Positions 9,424 to 17,284 of a DNA stretch of 64,000 nucleotides are shown here, piece by piece. Both the position numbers and the translations under genes were made by a program. A model generated the notes under the pieces. The model was not told the DNA's origin. It searched no databases and saw only the letters and a program-made list of their open reading frames with translations. This DNA is from Exiguobacterium sp. Leaf196. Its GTDB lineage: Bacteria; Bacillota; Bacilli; Exiguobacteriales; Exiguobacteriaceae. Position 1 is the first letter of the stretch; each line of letters begins with the position of its first letter. The stretch lies in NCBI RefSeq assembly GCF_001423965.1, contig NZ_LMPV01000001.1, positions 509,908 through 573,907 of the forward strand, read 5' to 3'.

Positions 9424-9643
9424 AGCGGTCTCCCTTACATTGGTGTCGTATCCATATTCTAGCAAGTCCATTTACTAGGTGCAACGAGATTTCAGTAAAA
9501 TTGACGAAATGTAATTTTTTTGTAATTTTGGCGGACACGAATCTTTTGCAACTTTCTATGAGATAATAGGTGCTAAATGCAGAGGAGTTTGGCAAAATAG
9601 AGAAGGAACTTCTTCTATAGTAGTAAAGAAAGGGGATGCTCAT

Positions 9644-10342
9644 ATGGAGCTCTCATTGTGGTTAGCGTTCGGAGCCGGTTTGTTATCATTCGTCTCTCCG
9701 TGTACGTTGCCGCTGTATCCTGTATTTCTCTCCTATATTACAGGAGTGTCGGTCACGGATTTGAAGGAACGAGGGGTACGGGAAAGGCGATCCCTGTTTC
9801 ACACGTTAGCTTTCCTCGTTGGATTTGCGATGGTCTTCGCTGTGCTCGGACTCTCGACATCCTTGTTCGCAGATGTCTTTATCACATATCGGGATACGTT
9901 ACGGATGGTCGGGGCACTCGTCATCTTCGTGTTCGGTGTCGTTCTCGTCGGGTTATGGCAACCGACATTCTTGATGCGTGAAAAGAAACTGAATCTTGGG
10001 GAACGAAAAGGGGGATACGTCGGAACGGTACTCGTCGGAATCGGTTTTGCGGCTGGTTGGACACCATGTACAGGTCCGATTCTCGCAGGAGTCATCGGAT
10101 TAGCTGCGACCAATCCGAGCCAAGGTATGTTCTACATGCTCGCGTACGTCCTTGGGTTCTCGATTCCTTTCTTATTAATGGCATTTTTCGTAGGTCGTTC
10201 GCGTCTGTTCGTGCAGTATAGTCTGAAATTAACGAAATTCGGTGGAGCTTTGATGATGGTCTTCGGTGTCATGCTGTATTTTGACGGTCTCAGTAAATTC
10301 GCGGCATGGATGAGTGACATCGTCGGATTCACAGGATTTTAA
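9644..10342 (+). CDS. ccdA: CcdA thiol-disulfide transporter for cytochrome c maturation
   Basis: A 232-residue membrane protein with six predicted helices and the two family cysteines, in FVSPCTLPLYPVF (first helix) and WTPCTGPILAG (fourth helix). CcdA passes electrons from cytoplasmic thioredoxin to thiol-disulfide proteins outside the membrane, which allows heme attachment to cytochrome c. The ribosome site AAAGGGGAT precedes the ATG. ccdC follows 16 bases later; the CheY-like yneI found between them in B. subtilis is missing. Confidence 0.95.
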   Translation: MELSLWLAFGAGLLSFVSPCTLPLYPVFLSYITGVSVTDLKERGVRERRSLFHTLAFLVGFAMVFAVLGLSTSLFADVFITYRDTLRMVGALVIFVFGVVLVGLWQPTFLMREKKLNLGERKGGYVGTVLVGIGFAAGWTPCTGPILAGVIGLAATNPSQGMFYMLAYVLGFSIPFLLMAFFVGRSRLFVQYSLKLTKFGGALMMVFGVMLYFDGLSKFAAWMSDIVGFTGF

Positions 10343-10358
10343 TCAAGGAAGTGATCGG

Positions 10359-10838
10359 ATGATTTGGATATCAACTGGGGTAGCGCTCGTCATGGGTTTG
10401 CTGATCAGCTTTATTCGCGTGAAGGCATCAGCAAAACCGACGAACGCTAAAAAAATCTTGATCCCACCGTTTGCGATGTCAACGGGAATGCTACAGTTTT
10501 TATACCCAGCTTCCCGTCTGACATGGACGGAGGTAGCAGAAGCATTGCTCATTGGAGCCATCTTCAGTATCTTTTTGATCAAGACATCCAATTTTTATGA
10601 AGCGGAAGGGCAGATTTATCTGCAACGTTCGAAAGCGTTTTTCATCGTCTTATTCGGCATCTTATTCATTCGGACGATTGCGAAATTCTTTATCGGAGGG
10701 CAAATCGACATCTTCGAGACAGGTGGGATCTTTTATCTCGTCGCCTTCGGTATGATTGCCCCGTGGCGCTTCGCGATGTATCTCAAATACAAAAAGGTGA
10801 AATCGGGCACCGTGTCTGTAGCACATTTACCCCAATAA
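10359..10838 (+). CDS. ccdC: CcdC-family membrane protein
   Basis: A 159-residue, four- to five-helix membrane protein of the CcdC (YneJ) family, close to the 160 residues of the Bacillus protein. Visible segments are ISFIRVKASAKPTN, IPPFAMSTGMLQF and LYPASRLTWTEV. The ATG at 10359 follows AAGGAAGTGAT; an upstream in-frame start would overlap ccdA without a ribosome site. It is co-transcribed with ccdA and ends at a bidirectional terminator. Its biochemical role in cytochrome c maturation is not clear. Confidence 0.88.
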   Translation: MIWISTGVALVMGLLISFIRVKASAKPTNAKKILIPPFAMSTGMLQFLYPASRLTWTEVAEALLIGAIFSIFLIKTSNFYEAEGQIYLQRSKAFFIVLFGILFIRTIAKFFIGGQIDIFETGGIFYLVAFGMIAPWRFAMYLKYKKVKSGTVSVAHLPQ

Positions 10839-10870
10839 AAAACCGCTGAAGGTGACTTCGGCGGTTTTTT
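10836..10870. terminator. Bidirectional terminator between ccdC and yneK
   Basis: ACCGCTGAAG, loop GTGA, CTTCGGCGGT, flanked by an A6 run on the left and a T6 run on the right. Confidence 0.88.
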
Positions 10871-10880
10871 CGTGCATCCT

Positions 10881-11306
10881 TCAATTTTGGAAATATAATG
10901 CGTAGTCTCGCCAGTCGATGGCGTGCTCCGTCAAAGCTTTTTTCAAGAATTTATGATCGCGTTTCGGCGTCGCAGAAATATACCCTTTGACGACCAGTTC
11001 AGATGTCATCTCTGTCGCCCGTTCCTCGAGTGCGAATTGTCCGATCCGCCCGGCAATCTTGCGACGTGCGACATCACGAAATGCCGATGGGACCGGCATG
11101 ACGAGAGCGTTCAATAACTCCATCGTCTCATCCGTCCAAAGGTGTCGTGTCTTGTCGATGTACTCATCTTCCCAGTCCATCATCGATTTACCGTCTTCTT
11201 TCGGCAACTTCTTGAGGAACTTCCGGAACATGAAAAACCCGCCGATTGCCATGAGTGTAATCATGATAAAGCCCCAGAGCAGAATCCCGTTCATGAACCA
11301 TTCCAT
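10881..11306 (-). CDS. yneK: DUF2621 membrane protein YneK
   Basis: A 141-residue protein with one N-terminal membrane helix (about 5-28) and a soluble tail. It carries the DUF2621 hallmark GGFFMFRKFLKKLPKEDGKS, then WEDEYIDKTRHLW. The function is unknown. The gene follows ccdC in Bacillus too, but there on the same strand; here it is inverted. The ATG follows GGGGGATGAG. It shares the terminator with ccdC. Confidence 0.85.
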   Translation of the reverse strand: MEWFMNGILLWGFIMITLMAIGGFFMFRKFLKKLPKEDGKSMMDWEDEYIDKTRHLWTDETMELLNALVMPVPSAFRDVARRKIAGRIGQFALEERATEMTSELVVKGYISATPKRDHKFLKKALTEHAIDWRDYALYFQN

Positions 11307-11397
11307 GCGCGACTCATCCCCCTTTCACATCAAATATAGATTAGCATAAATCAGGTGGACGTGCTATGATGAATGACGGAGAAAGTGAGGCGAAAAA

Positions 11398-11721
11398 ATG
11401 CTGCAACCATATGTACAATTGGACGAGACCGGACAGCCCCGTAAAGGTGTCTTACCTGAAACAGCGGACGGTCGGATCGTTGAATTCTATTATGATACAA
11501 AGGGTGAGGAGATTACAGTCATCTTCGTCACCGTTCCGGCAGAAGATGCGAGCCGGAAGCGTGCGTTTACGGTCGGGAAAACGTTCAAGACGGTCTCGAC
11601 ACTCGAAGACTTCACATTACTTCACTATGAATGGGCAAATGACCAGATTTTTGCGACACTCGAGATGTTCGCGGATGGGTCGAAACGTCAAATCGACGCT
11701 TCGAGATTGCTCGACTATTAA
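11398..11721 (+). CDS. Hypothetical protein, 107 residues
   Basis: I do not recognise this small, probably beta-rich cytoplasmic protein. It contains EFYYDTKGEEITVIFVTVPAEDA and a closing RQIDASRLLDY. It has no signal, membrane helix or cysteine. The ATG follows GTGAGGCG. It stands alone between yneK and the S66 fusion gene and ends at a strong bidirectional hairpin. Base composition matches the neighbours. Confidence 0.65.
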   Translation: MLQPYVQLDETGQPRKGVLPETADGRIVEFYYDTKGEEITVIFVTVPAEDASRKRAFTVGKTFKTVSTLEDFTLLHYEWANDQIFATLEMFADGSKRQIDASRLLDY

Positions 11722-11759
11722 AAAAGAAGGAGATGCGGATTGCCGCGTCTCCTTCTTTT
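11721..11759. terminator. Bidirectional terminator
   Basis: AAAGAAGGAGA.GCGG, loop ATTG, CCGC.TCTCCTTCTTT; it serves the 107-residue gene and the S66 fusion gene. Confidence 0.88.
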
Positions 11760-11764
11760 GATAT

Positions 11765-13069
11765 TTAAGAAATATGAAGTCGGATGACCTCGTCATGAAG
11801 GTCAACCTGTCCACCGATCGGGAACGTAAACAAAGGACTCGTATGTCCAAAATCGACATTCGCAAGGACCGGGATCTGTTTTAGTGATGGGTAAAGTGAA
11901 ATCAAGTAGCGCAGATGTTCTTCCGTCATCTTCGTCGCGAGTTGGAACCGCCCGAAGACGAGCCCACGAATTGTCTCGGCGCCTGGTTGCGCCATCAAAG
12001 AGGCGAAATCACGGGCGAACGTCGCTGGGTGGACTTCGTAATCGTCTTCGAGGAACAAGATTGTATCCCGCAAATCAGGGAAGTGCGACGTGCCTTGAAG
12101 GAGGTTCAAGGTGCAAAGATTTCCACCAATCAGACGACCGCTCGCTTGTCCCGGAGATAAGAGTATCGGTCCTTTGTTCGGTAACGTGATGACATGTCCG
12201 CGATCCGAATCCCGCCAATGAATCGACGGCTTGATTGTAACCGGGTCCGTTCCGAATAAGACTTGTTTGAAATAATCAATCGTATAGGCGTCACGATCAC
12301 GGAAAGCCCGTAACATTGGTCCAGAGTATGTCACTAAACCTGTATTCGTCAAAATGGCGTGACTGAGCGCCGTGATATCAGAGAAGCCACAAAGAATCTT
12401 CGGATGTGTCCGAATCAGTTCATAATCGAGTAAATCGATGAGTTCATTCGTACTGAACCCACCGCGAACGCAAAGGATCGCATCGACGTTCGGATCAGCA
12501 AACGCGGCGTGGAGATCTGCAACGCGTAACTCGGGATCACTGGAGCCGAACGGATTGGCAGCACGCGCATGTTGACTGATTGAGACGCGTAATCCGAATG
12601 ATTCGAGTGTCTCGATTGCATCGTCAATGATCTTCAGCTCGACTGTCGAGAGACTCGAAGCGGGGGCGACTAGGCGGATATGTGAACCATCTGTCAGCTT
12701 CTTCGGCGTTAAGGTCGGAAGATGAGCGGAAATGATTTCCAATCGGTTACCGAATGGGTCCGCTGTAAAGAAACGACGGCGCGGAGCAAGTCGTGTATCA
12801 TGCTCAACGGGATAACCGGCGGCTTGCAAGCGATCACTCATTTCTTCAAATGTAGCGACAGTCAATCCAGGATGCGCTTTTTTAGCAGGAGAGAATGGAT
12901 CCTCGATGCCGAGGTGAAGCGCTGTACCGTGTTCTTTAAACCAGACACCACCACTTTTTTGAACACCAGCAGGTTTATCGACTTCCTTCATATGTAAAAG
13001 CCCGGCATAAAATGCACGGGCGCGATCTTCTTCGTTTATCGGCATAGCGAGTTGGACATGATCTAACAT
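11765..13069 (-). CDS. VOC (glyoxalase-like) domain fused to S66 LD-carboxypeptidase
   Basis: One uninterrupted 434-residue frame. Residues 1-115 form a vicinal-oxygen-chelate module (MLDHVQLAMP, GGVWFKEHG, HLGIEDPF, FFTADPFGNRLEII). Residues 128-434 form a peptidase S66 domain: VAPASS, VRGGFSTNEL, the nucleophile in CGFSDITALS (Ser230), Glu341 in FLEDDYE and His409 in DFGHTSP. The Glu-His spacing of 68 equals that of Pseudomonas LdcA as I recall it. S66 enzymes cleave the LD bond of muropeptides in wall recycling or, in the MccF branch, inactivate microcin-like compounds. The ribosome site AAGGAAG lies before the VOC start, so the fusion is translated whole. VOC modules often bind small metabolites or antibiotics. 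Confidence 0.82.
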   Translation of the reverse strand: MLDHVQLAMPINEEDRARAFYAGLLHMKEVDKPAGVQKSGGVWFKEHGTALHLGIEDPFSPAKKAHPGLTVATFEEMSDRLQAAGYPVEHDTRLAPRRRFFTADPFGNRLEIISAHLPTLTPKKLTDGSHIRLVAPASSLSTVELKIIDDAIETLESFGLRVSISQHARAANPFGSSDPELRVADLHAAFADPNVDAILCVRGGFSTNELIDLLDYELIRTHPKILCGFSDITALSHAILTNTGLVTYSGPMLRAFRDRDAYTIDYFKQVLFGTDPVTIKPSIHWRDSDRGHVITLPNKGPILLSPGQASGRLIGGNLCTLNLLQGTSHFPDLRDTILFLEDDYEVHPATFARDFASLMAQPGAETIRGLVFGRFQLATKMTEEHLRYLISLYPSLKQIPVLANVDFGHTSPLFTFPIGGQVDLHDEVIRLHIS

Positions 13070-13095
13070 GAAGACACTTCCTTTACGAATAAGAT

Positions 13096-14109
13096 TTAAG
13101 CAACGAACTGGGTGATCCGTTTCAGTTCACGCTCGACGAGGTTCAAGTAGAAGACACCTTCGATCCGACGATCAAGAGATTGAGCGATTTCATATAAGTT
13201 CGTCCGGAGCGCTGCGAGATACGACGCTTCCTCACCAAGGGATTGTCGATGGGCAAATGCATAGTGAGCGAGTAGGAACTGGAGATATCCACGATCGGTT
13301 AAGAATGGAATCAATTGTTTTTTCTCTTCCATCAACCAGGTATAGTTTGTGTCGTAATACATCTTCGCATATAAATGATAGGGCTCATCGCCACCGGTAA
13401 AGAGTGTTTCGCCACGTTTGACTTCTTCAATCAAGCGTTCGCTCCAATCAAAACGCTCTTTTTTGCGACTAAGGAATAATGGCAGGATGTATGGATGAGC
13501 CTGATCTGGCATCCGTGAACAACCGCGTTCATGTCGCAGTGCCGCATAAAGAAGTAAGGCGCGATCTTCGAATCCACGTTCGATTGCATACGTCATCCGG
13601 CTGAAGGCTTCACAGGATGGGCAATCACTGAGTTCGTCGCTTGGTGCGTCGACCCATTCCGATAAATAGTGATCGGCTTGCTCCTCGTCACCGAGCTTGC
13701 TGTAAACCATGAAGCTAATATAGTCGCGTGTGCGCGCGAATCCATGCGCGTCACAAAAATCGATGAATCGGTCAAGATCTTCTTCGAGAAGCGATACCGT
13801 CACGTCTTCTTGTTCTGCCATATAGATCAAGTAGGACTTGTAGTTCCAGTACAAATCAAGTTCTTGTTTTGGAGTCAGTGTCATCTCATCTTTTCGGATC
13901 CATTCCATTAAGAGCGTGAAGGACACAAGAAATGACCGGAAGTGTCCTAAATCAAATTGATTTTGTGAAAATGTCCATAAGGAGAGGAAGCGGAGTGAAT
14001 CATCAGCTGTTTCCTCAAAGATGGCCCATAAGGCCTCACCGCGTGCAACGGAGGGTTCTTCTTCCTTTAAGCGAAGATATAAAAGATGGAGTTCTTCTTG
14101 AGGGTTCAT
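13096..14109 (-). CDS. Hypothetical helical-repeat protein, 337 residues
   Basis: I cannot assign this to a family. The product is soluble and almost entirely helical, with spaced Trp, Tyr and Leu residues (ALWAIFEE, FLSLWTFSQ, DLYWNYKSYLIYMAEQ) suggestive of TPR-like helical repeats, and a CPSC pair in the middle. I place the start at 14109, where ATG follows AGGAGGGG; the longer frame to 14205 overlaps the next terminator and lacks a ribosome site. It lies between the S66 fusion gene and the Rrf2 gene on the same strand, with a terminator upstream, so it is probably monocistronic. A scaffold or regulatory role is only a guess. Confidence 0.7.
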   Translation of the reverse strand: MNPQEELHLLYLRLKEEEPSVARGEALWAIFEETADDSLRFLSLWTFSQNQFDLGHFRSFLVSFTLLMEWIRKDEMTLTPKQELDLYWNYKSYLIYMAEQEDVTVSLLEEDLDRFIDFCDAHGFARTRDYISFMVYSKLGDEEQADHYLSEWVDAPSDELSDCPSCEAFSRMTYAIERGFEDRALLLYAALRHERGCSRMPDQAHPYILPLFLSRKKERFDWSERLIEEVKRGETLFTGGDEPYHLYAKMYYDTNYTWLMEEKKQLIPFLTDRGYLQFLLAHYAFAHRQSLGEEASYLAALRTNLYEIAQSLDRRIEGVFYLNLVERELKRITQFVA

Positions 14110-14180
14110 CTGTACCCCTCCTTTCTTATATAAGTATACCACGAGCGTTTTGAGAAATCGCAATTGAGCGAGGACGGAAT

Positions 14181-14220
14181 AAAAAAAGATTCCGAACCCG
14201 CTCAATCGCGGTTCGGAATC
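14181..14220 (-). terminator. Terminator of the Rrf2 gene
   Basis: GATTCCGAACCCGC pairs with GCGGTTCGGAATC. The A7 run on the left reads as T7 on the minus strand. The stem overlaps the stop codon of the Rrf2 gene. Confidence 0.88.
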
Positions 14221-14642
14221 ATTTCAAGTATTTGGGAATGAGTATTAGCTGTCGGATGTAGCAAATCATGTACTGTGTAACCATTGAGTACTTGATGGAA
14301 CGCCGCAATGGCATCATCGAAAGCATCACGTGCTGGATTGAGCGAAGGAATCTCGTGAATGCCTTCTTGCGGATCGAGAAAATGAACGGTTGGTTCAAAC
14401 AGTTGTACGACGTCACCGATATGAATTGCATCCGGAGGGCTCGCTAATCGAAAACCACCTCCACGACCACGGACAGATTCAATCAGACCACTCTGTCCTA
14501 AACGATAGACTACTTTCATCAAATGATTCTTAGAAATGTCGTAACAATCCGCTACTTCCTGGATTCGGACTAAACGATCGGGATGAGCTGCTGCGAACAG
14601 CAGGGACCGAATCGCGTAATCCGTATAACGTGTCATGCGCAT
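14202..14642 (-). CDS. Rrf2/NsrR-like regulator without iron-sulfur cysteines
   Basis: A 146-residue Rrf2-family repressor. The winged helix is clear: MRMTRYTDYAIRSLLF, VADCYDISKNHLMKVVYRL, GLIESVRGRGGGFRLA. The C-terminal half aligns with NsrR (DAFDDAIAAFHQVLNGYTVHDLL), but none of the three ligand cysteines is present; the only Cys is in the helix-turn-helix. It therefore cannot hold the usual cluster and must sense something else, or nothing. It is divergent from a flavohemoglobin-like gene, the classic NsrR target. The start at 14642 fits the AAGTAGG site; 14648 (ATG) and 14651 (GTG) are alternatives. Confidence 0.85.
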   Translation of the reverse strand: MRMTRYTDYAIRSLLFAAAHPDRLVRIQEVADCYDISKNHLMKVVYRLGQSGLIESVRGRGGGFRLASPPDAIHIGDVVQLFEPTVHFLDPQEGIHEIPSLNPARDAFDDAIAAFHQVLNGYTVHDLLHPTANTHSQILEMIPNRD

Positions 14643-14712
14643 TTTCATCACCTACTTAACACACATACTAGGGGGGGACGCAAGCATTTACAACTTTCAA
14701 TGTGCAAAAAAT

Positions 14713-14758
14713 AAGATGCATTTTAGAGATTGTTTTTGAGAGTGGATTCACGCATAAT
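14713..14758 (+). promoter_or_regulatory. Promoter and NsrR-like half-site upstream of the Hmp-like gene
   Basis: A -35 TTGTTT (14730-14735), 17-base spacer and -10 CATAAT (14753-14758). AAGATGCATTT at 14713-14723, just upstream, matches the AANATGCATTT half-site described for E. coli NsrR. The second half of the palindrome is poor. Confidence 0.5.
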
Positions 14759-14782
14759 GGATGGTGAAAGGTAGGTTAAATT

Positions 14783-15580
14783 ATGCATTTCGATCAGGCA
14801 TTACACCTTTTGCAACAGCTCGGTCCATCGATGGAGCAAAAGGGATTGCGGATCGCGACGCGCTTCTATGACTCGCTCGAGGCGACGTACGAAGAAGAAT
14901 TGCGCGCGCTTCGAGAAGCGGGAGCTCAGGACGGAACTCGGGCACTGCGGATTTTACGCCTGAGTCAATTATTGAATCAGATTACAAACCAGCATGAATC
15001 GAGTGAACTGTTTAAATTGATTTTACTGAATGAAATCGATCAGACGAAATCGTTTCTGTTGACGTACCCTGACATCATCAGTCGTGAAATTCTTCAAGCT
15101 ATTCAAATCGAATATGACCTTAAAGAAAATGCACCTTTACTTCAAGCATGGGCAATTGTTCACCATCAACTCGTCGATACATGTCGGCATTTTTGTAAAT
15201 ACCGCCGTGCTGAAAATTGGCGGCAACAAGATATCTTATTGATCGCAGAAGAACATCATCTAGGAGCCGTCATTGATGAAGCAAGGCATGCTCTCTTAAG
15301 CGGTCGGAAAACGACCTTATTACATGTCTCAGCTGAAGAACTAGCAGAACGAATGTTAGCAAATGTCGTATCCTTGACGACGAAAGGCATGATCGTCCAC
15401 CACATTCGTCAAGAAGGATGGGAACAGCAGATGCAGGAATTCCTGACGATGATCACAGCGAATGATCCGATCGTCTTCGTCAGTGGATCGACGAACTTCA
15501 TTGCAGACATCCAGCAACGACTCGATCCGCTACCGGTCCTGTTCGGTCCGTTCGTAGCGGCAAATCAATTACCATCTTAA
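14783..15580 (+). CDS. Degenerate flavohemoglobin-like protein (globin without FAD domain)
   Basis: The 265-residue product is recognisable as a divergent flavohemoglobin relative. The N-terminal part aligns with the Hmp globin (GLRIATRFYDSL, with Tyr29 where Hmp has its distal Tyr B10; later EILQAIQIEY and LLQAWAIVHHQLVDTC). The end NDPIVFVSGSTNFIADIQQRL resembles the NAD-domain CGP..FM motif. The proximal-His region does not align with a His, and the FAD-binding RxYS segment is missing; Hmp is about 400 residues. NO dioxygenase activity is therefore doubtful. It may be a sensor or a partner of the cysteine-less Rrf2 protein encoded divergently. Homology is my reading and needs a profile search. 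Confidence 0.6.
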   Translation: MHFDQALHLLQQLGPSMEQKGLRIATRFYDSLEATYEEELRALREAGAQDGTRALRILRLSQLLNQITNQHESSELFKLILLNEIDQTKSFLLTYPDIISREILQAIQIEYDLKENAPLLQAWAIVHHQLVDTCRHFCKYRRAENWRQQDILLIAEEHHLGAVIDEARHALLSGRKTTLLHVSAEELAERMLANVVSLTTKGMIVHHIRQEGWEQQMQEFLTMITANDPIVFVSGSTNFIADIQQRLDPLPVLFGPFVAANQLPS

Positions 15581-15584
15581 CGAG

Positions 15585-15639
15585 AAAAGCGATGTGACAT
15601 GTTCTGACAGAAGTCGGAGCATGACACATCGCTTTTTTT
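15585..15639. terminator. Bidirectional terminator
   Basis: AAAAGCGATGTG.CATG.TC.GAC pairs with GTC..GCATG.CACATCGCTTTT; it serves the Hmp-like gene and the MFS gene. Confidence 0.88.
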
Positions 15640-16882
15640 AGGCTGATTTCGTTAAACGTTTCGCTCGTTGAATCGAACGATCGAGTGCGAGATAGACCCC
15701 ACCTGATACACAGCAGAGCAGTCCGACGAATCCAAGCGCAAAATCACCTTTTCCGGTATCAAGGAATAAGGATCCGAGAAGTGGGGCGGTGACGCCACCG
15801 ATCAACCACTGAAGACTCGCAGCACCGTTGTACGTTCCGCGGAGATGTTCCGGGGCAATTAAGGCAATGAATGTCATCTGCACAGGGGACATGATCATCT
15901 CACCGAGTGTATAGAATGCATAAATCGCAAGCAATACTGTCACGAGCACGACATAACTCGTTCCGAGTGAGAACAGGTAAGACGGCACGAATGCGAGGAA
16001 AATCATACCGATTCCGAAGATCGAGGCACCAAGCAACATGACTTTTCCGAATGCCTTCCCTGACAAGCGAGCAGCAATCGGGAACTGGAATAAGACGACC
16101 ATGATTCCGTTGAGTGCCATCAAGTAAGGAAACGGATTTTGTTTCGTCGGTAATCCTGGCAGTGCTTCTTTCAAGAAGACCGGTAACATACTTTCGACGA
16201 GGGCAAACCCCATCGAAATGAAGACACCCGCACCGATGAAGATTAAAAAGACGTGATCCTTCCGCAATACAGTGAGCGGTGATACTTTGACTTCGTCTGT
16301 CTTTTCGATATACTCCGGTTTCGTTTCTTCGATGAAGAAGTAAAGAACGAGTCCATATAGGAAAAAGACGAAGGCAGCGGAGTAGAAGATGAGCGAACGA
16401 TCGACGAACAGGACAGCACTTCCGAGAAGTGGTCCGAACGCTGCGCCGACATTATGTCCCATCCGAAGCAGACCGAACGATTCATTCAGGCGTTCTGGTG
16501 GTGTGACGTCAGCGACCATCGCGCTTGCTGCCGGATGGAACAGTGAACTCGATAAACCGAGCAACGCGTTCAAAGCGAGCAGCGGTCCGAATGAATCGGC
16601 GAACGAGAAACCGATTAGCGCGATGACGTCACCGATGATCGAGAGAACCATCAGTGGTTTTCGACCGAATTTATCAGCGAAGTGGCCACCGAGAACGGCG
16701 CCGACGAGTGACATGATCGGTCCAGTCGCCATGATGACGCCGACTAGGAAGTAGGAATCGAGTCGATCCGCGTAATAGAGAACTAAAAATGGTGCAATCA
16801 TGAACATCATGATTCCGGTGATCGTTTCCCCGACGAACCGGATCCAGATGTTGCGATCAAGCTGTTTGAGTGCATTAAACAT
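15638..16882 (-). CDS. MFS drug efflux transporter
   Basis: A 414-residue major facilitator protein with twelve predicted helices. The loop 2-3 motif reads GGHFADKFGRKPLM and the motif C region is VGAAFGPLLGS, which points to the drug:H+ antiporter group. A basic C-terminal tail (SIQRAKRLTKSA) follows the last helix. The ribosome site AAGGGG lies nine bases before ATG. Upstream on the same strand are a 25-codon leader peptide and two hairpins, so expression is probably induced by a translation-blocking drug; this supports a drug-export role. The exact substrate is not visible. Confidence 0.85.
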   Translation of the reverse strand: MFNALKQLDRNIWIRFVGETITGIMMFMIAPFLVLYYADRLDSYFLVGVIMATGPIMSLVGAVLGGHFADKFGRKPLMVLSIIGDVIALIGFSFADSFGPLLALNALLGLSSSLFHPAASAMVADVTPPERLNESFGLLRMGHNVGAAFGPLLGSAVLFVDRSLIFYSAAFVFFLYGLVLYFFIEETKPEYIEKTDEVKVSPLTVLRKDHVFLIFIGAGVFISMGFALVESMLPVFLKEALPGLPTKQNPFPYLMALNGIMVVLFQFPIAARLSGKAFGKVMLLGASIFGIGMIFLAFVPSYLFSLGTSYVVLVTVLLAIYAFYTLGEMIMSPVQMTFIALIAPEHLRGTYNGAASLQWLIGGVTAPLLGSLFLDTGKGDFALGFVGLLCCVSGGVYLALDRSIQRAKRLTKSA

Positions 16883-16922
16883 AGTGAAAACCCCTTATAT
16901 TCCGTTTTTAGACAATAGAAAA

Positions 16923-16954
16923 GACGGATACGCACAAATATGGGCATACCCGTC
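16923..16954 (-). terminator. Hairpin with short U tract between leader peptide and MFS gene (attenuator)
   Basis: On the minus strand GACGGGTATGC pairs with GCGTATCCGTC (two wobble pairs) and is followed by TTTTCTATT. It ends 40 bases before the MFS start and looks like an attenuator. Confidence 0.6.
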
Positions 16955-16967
16955 CAAATATAAGAGG

Positions 16968-17001
16968 GCAGCATGTACGTATACGCATACGCACACCCTG
17001 C
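16968..17001 (-). promoter_or_regulatory. Second hairpin of the MFS leader
   Basis: On the minus strand GCAG.GTGTGCGTA pairs with TACGTACATGCTGC just after the leader stop codon. Sequences inside the leader ORF (TGTACGT and CACCC) can pair with either arm, so the fold could depend on ribosome position. The exact switch is not established. Confidence 0.5.
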
Positions 17002-17012
17002 TTAATTAAAAA

Positions 17013-17090
17013 TTAAACGATTGGGTGACGTACAGTTGTAGCCGATACAAAGACAGTGTGGACAGATGTCCGGGCTTGATGGAATACCAT
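17013..17090 (-). CDS. Regulatory leader peptide of the MFS transporter (25 codons)
   Basis: ATG at 17090 follows a very strong ribosome site, AGGAGGAG with an eight-base spacer. The frame runs 25 codons to TAA at 17013. The peptide begins MVFHQARTSVHTVF and ends TVRHPIV. Two hairpins lie between its stop and the MFS start. The layout matches ribosome-mediated attenuation of resistance genes: a drug-stalled ribosome on the leader changes the RNA fold and lets transcription or translation continue. It is too short for ordinary gene calling. The peptide sequence looks specific rather than random, but I cannot search for homologues here. Confidence 0.65.
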   Translation of the reverse strand: MVFHQARTSVHTVFVSATTVRHPIV

Positions 17091-17284
17091 TGTACGTCTC
17101 CTCCTTCTGTAATAGTGAACTTCCTAGTCATCGTAAAGAAGATAGTGATGAATTGTCAACTTTAAATCTGAAAATTAAGTCAATGAAGTGAAATGGACGA
17201 GACCTTGAAAATTCGGTATGATAGACTAGTTGCGAAAAAGATTGATCGGACTTTTGAATATATCGGTGAAAGGAACTACCATAC

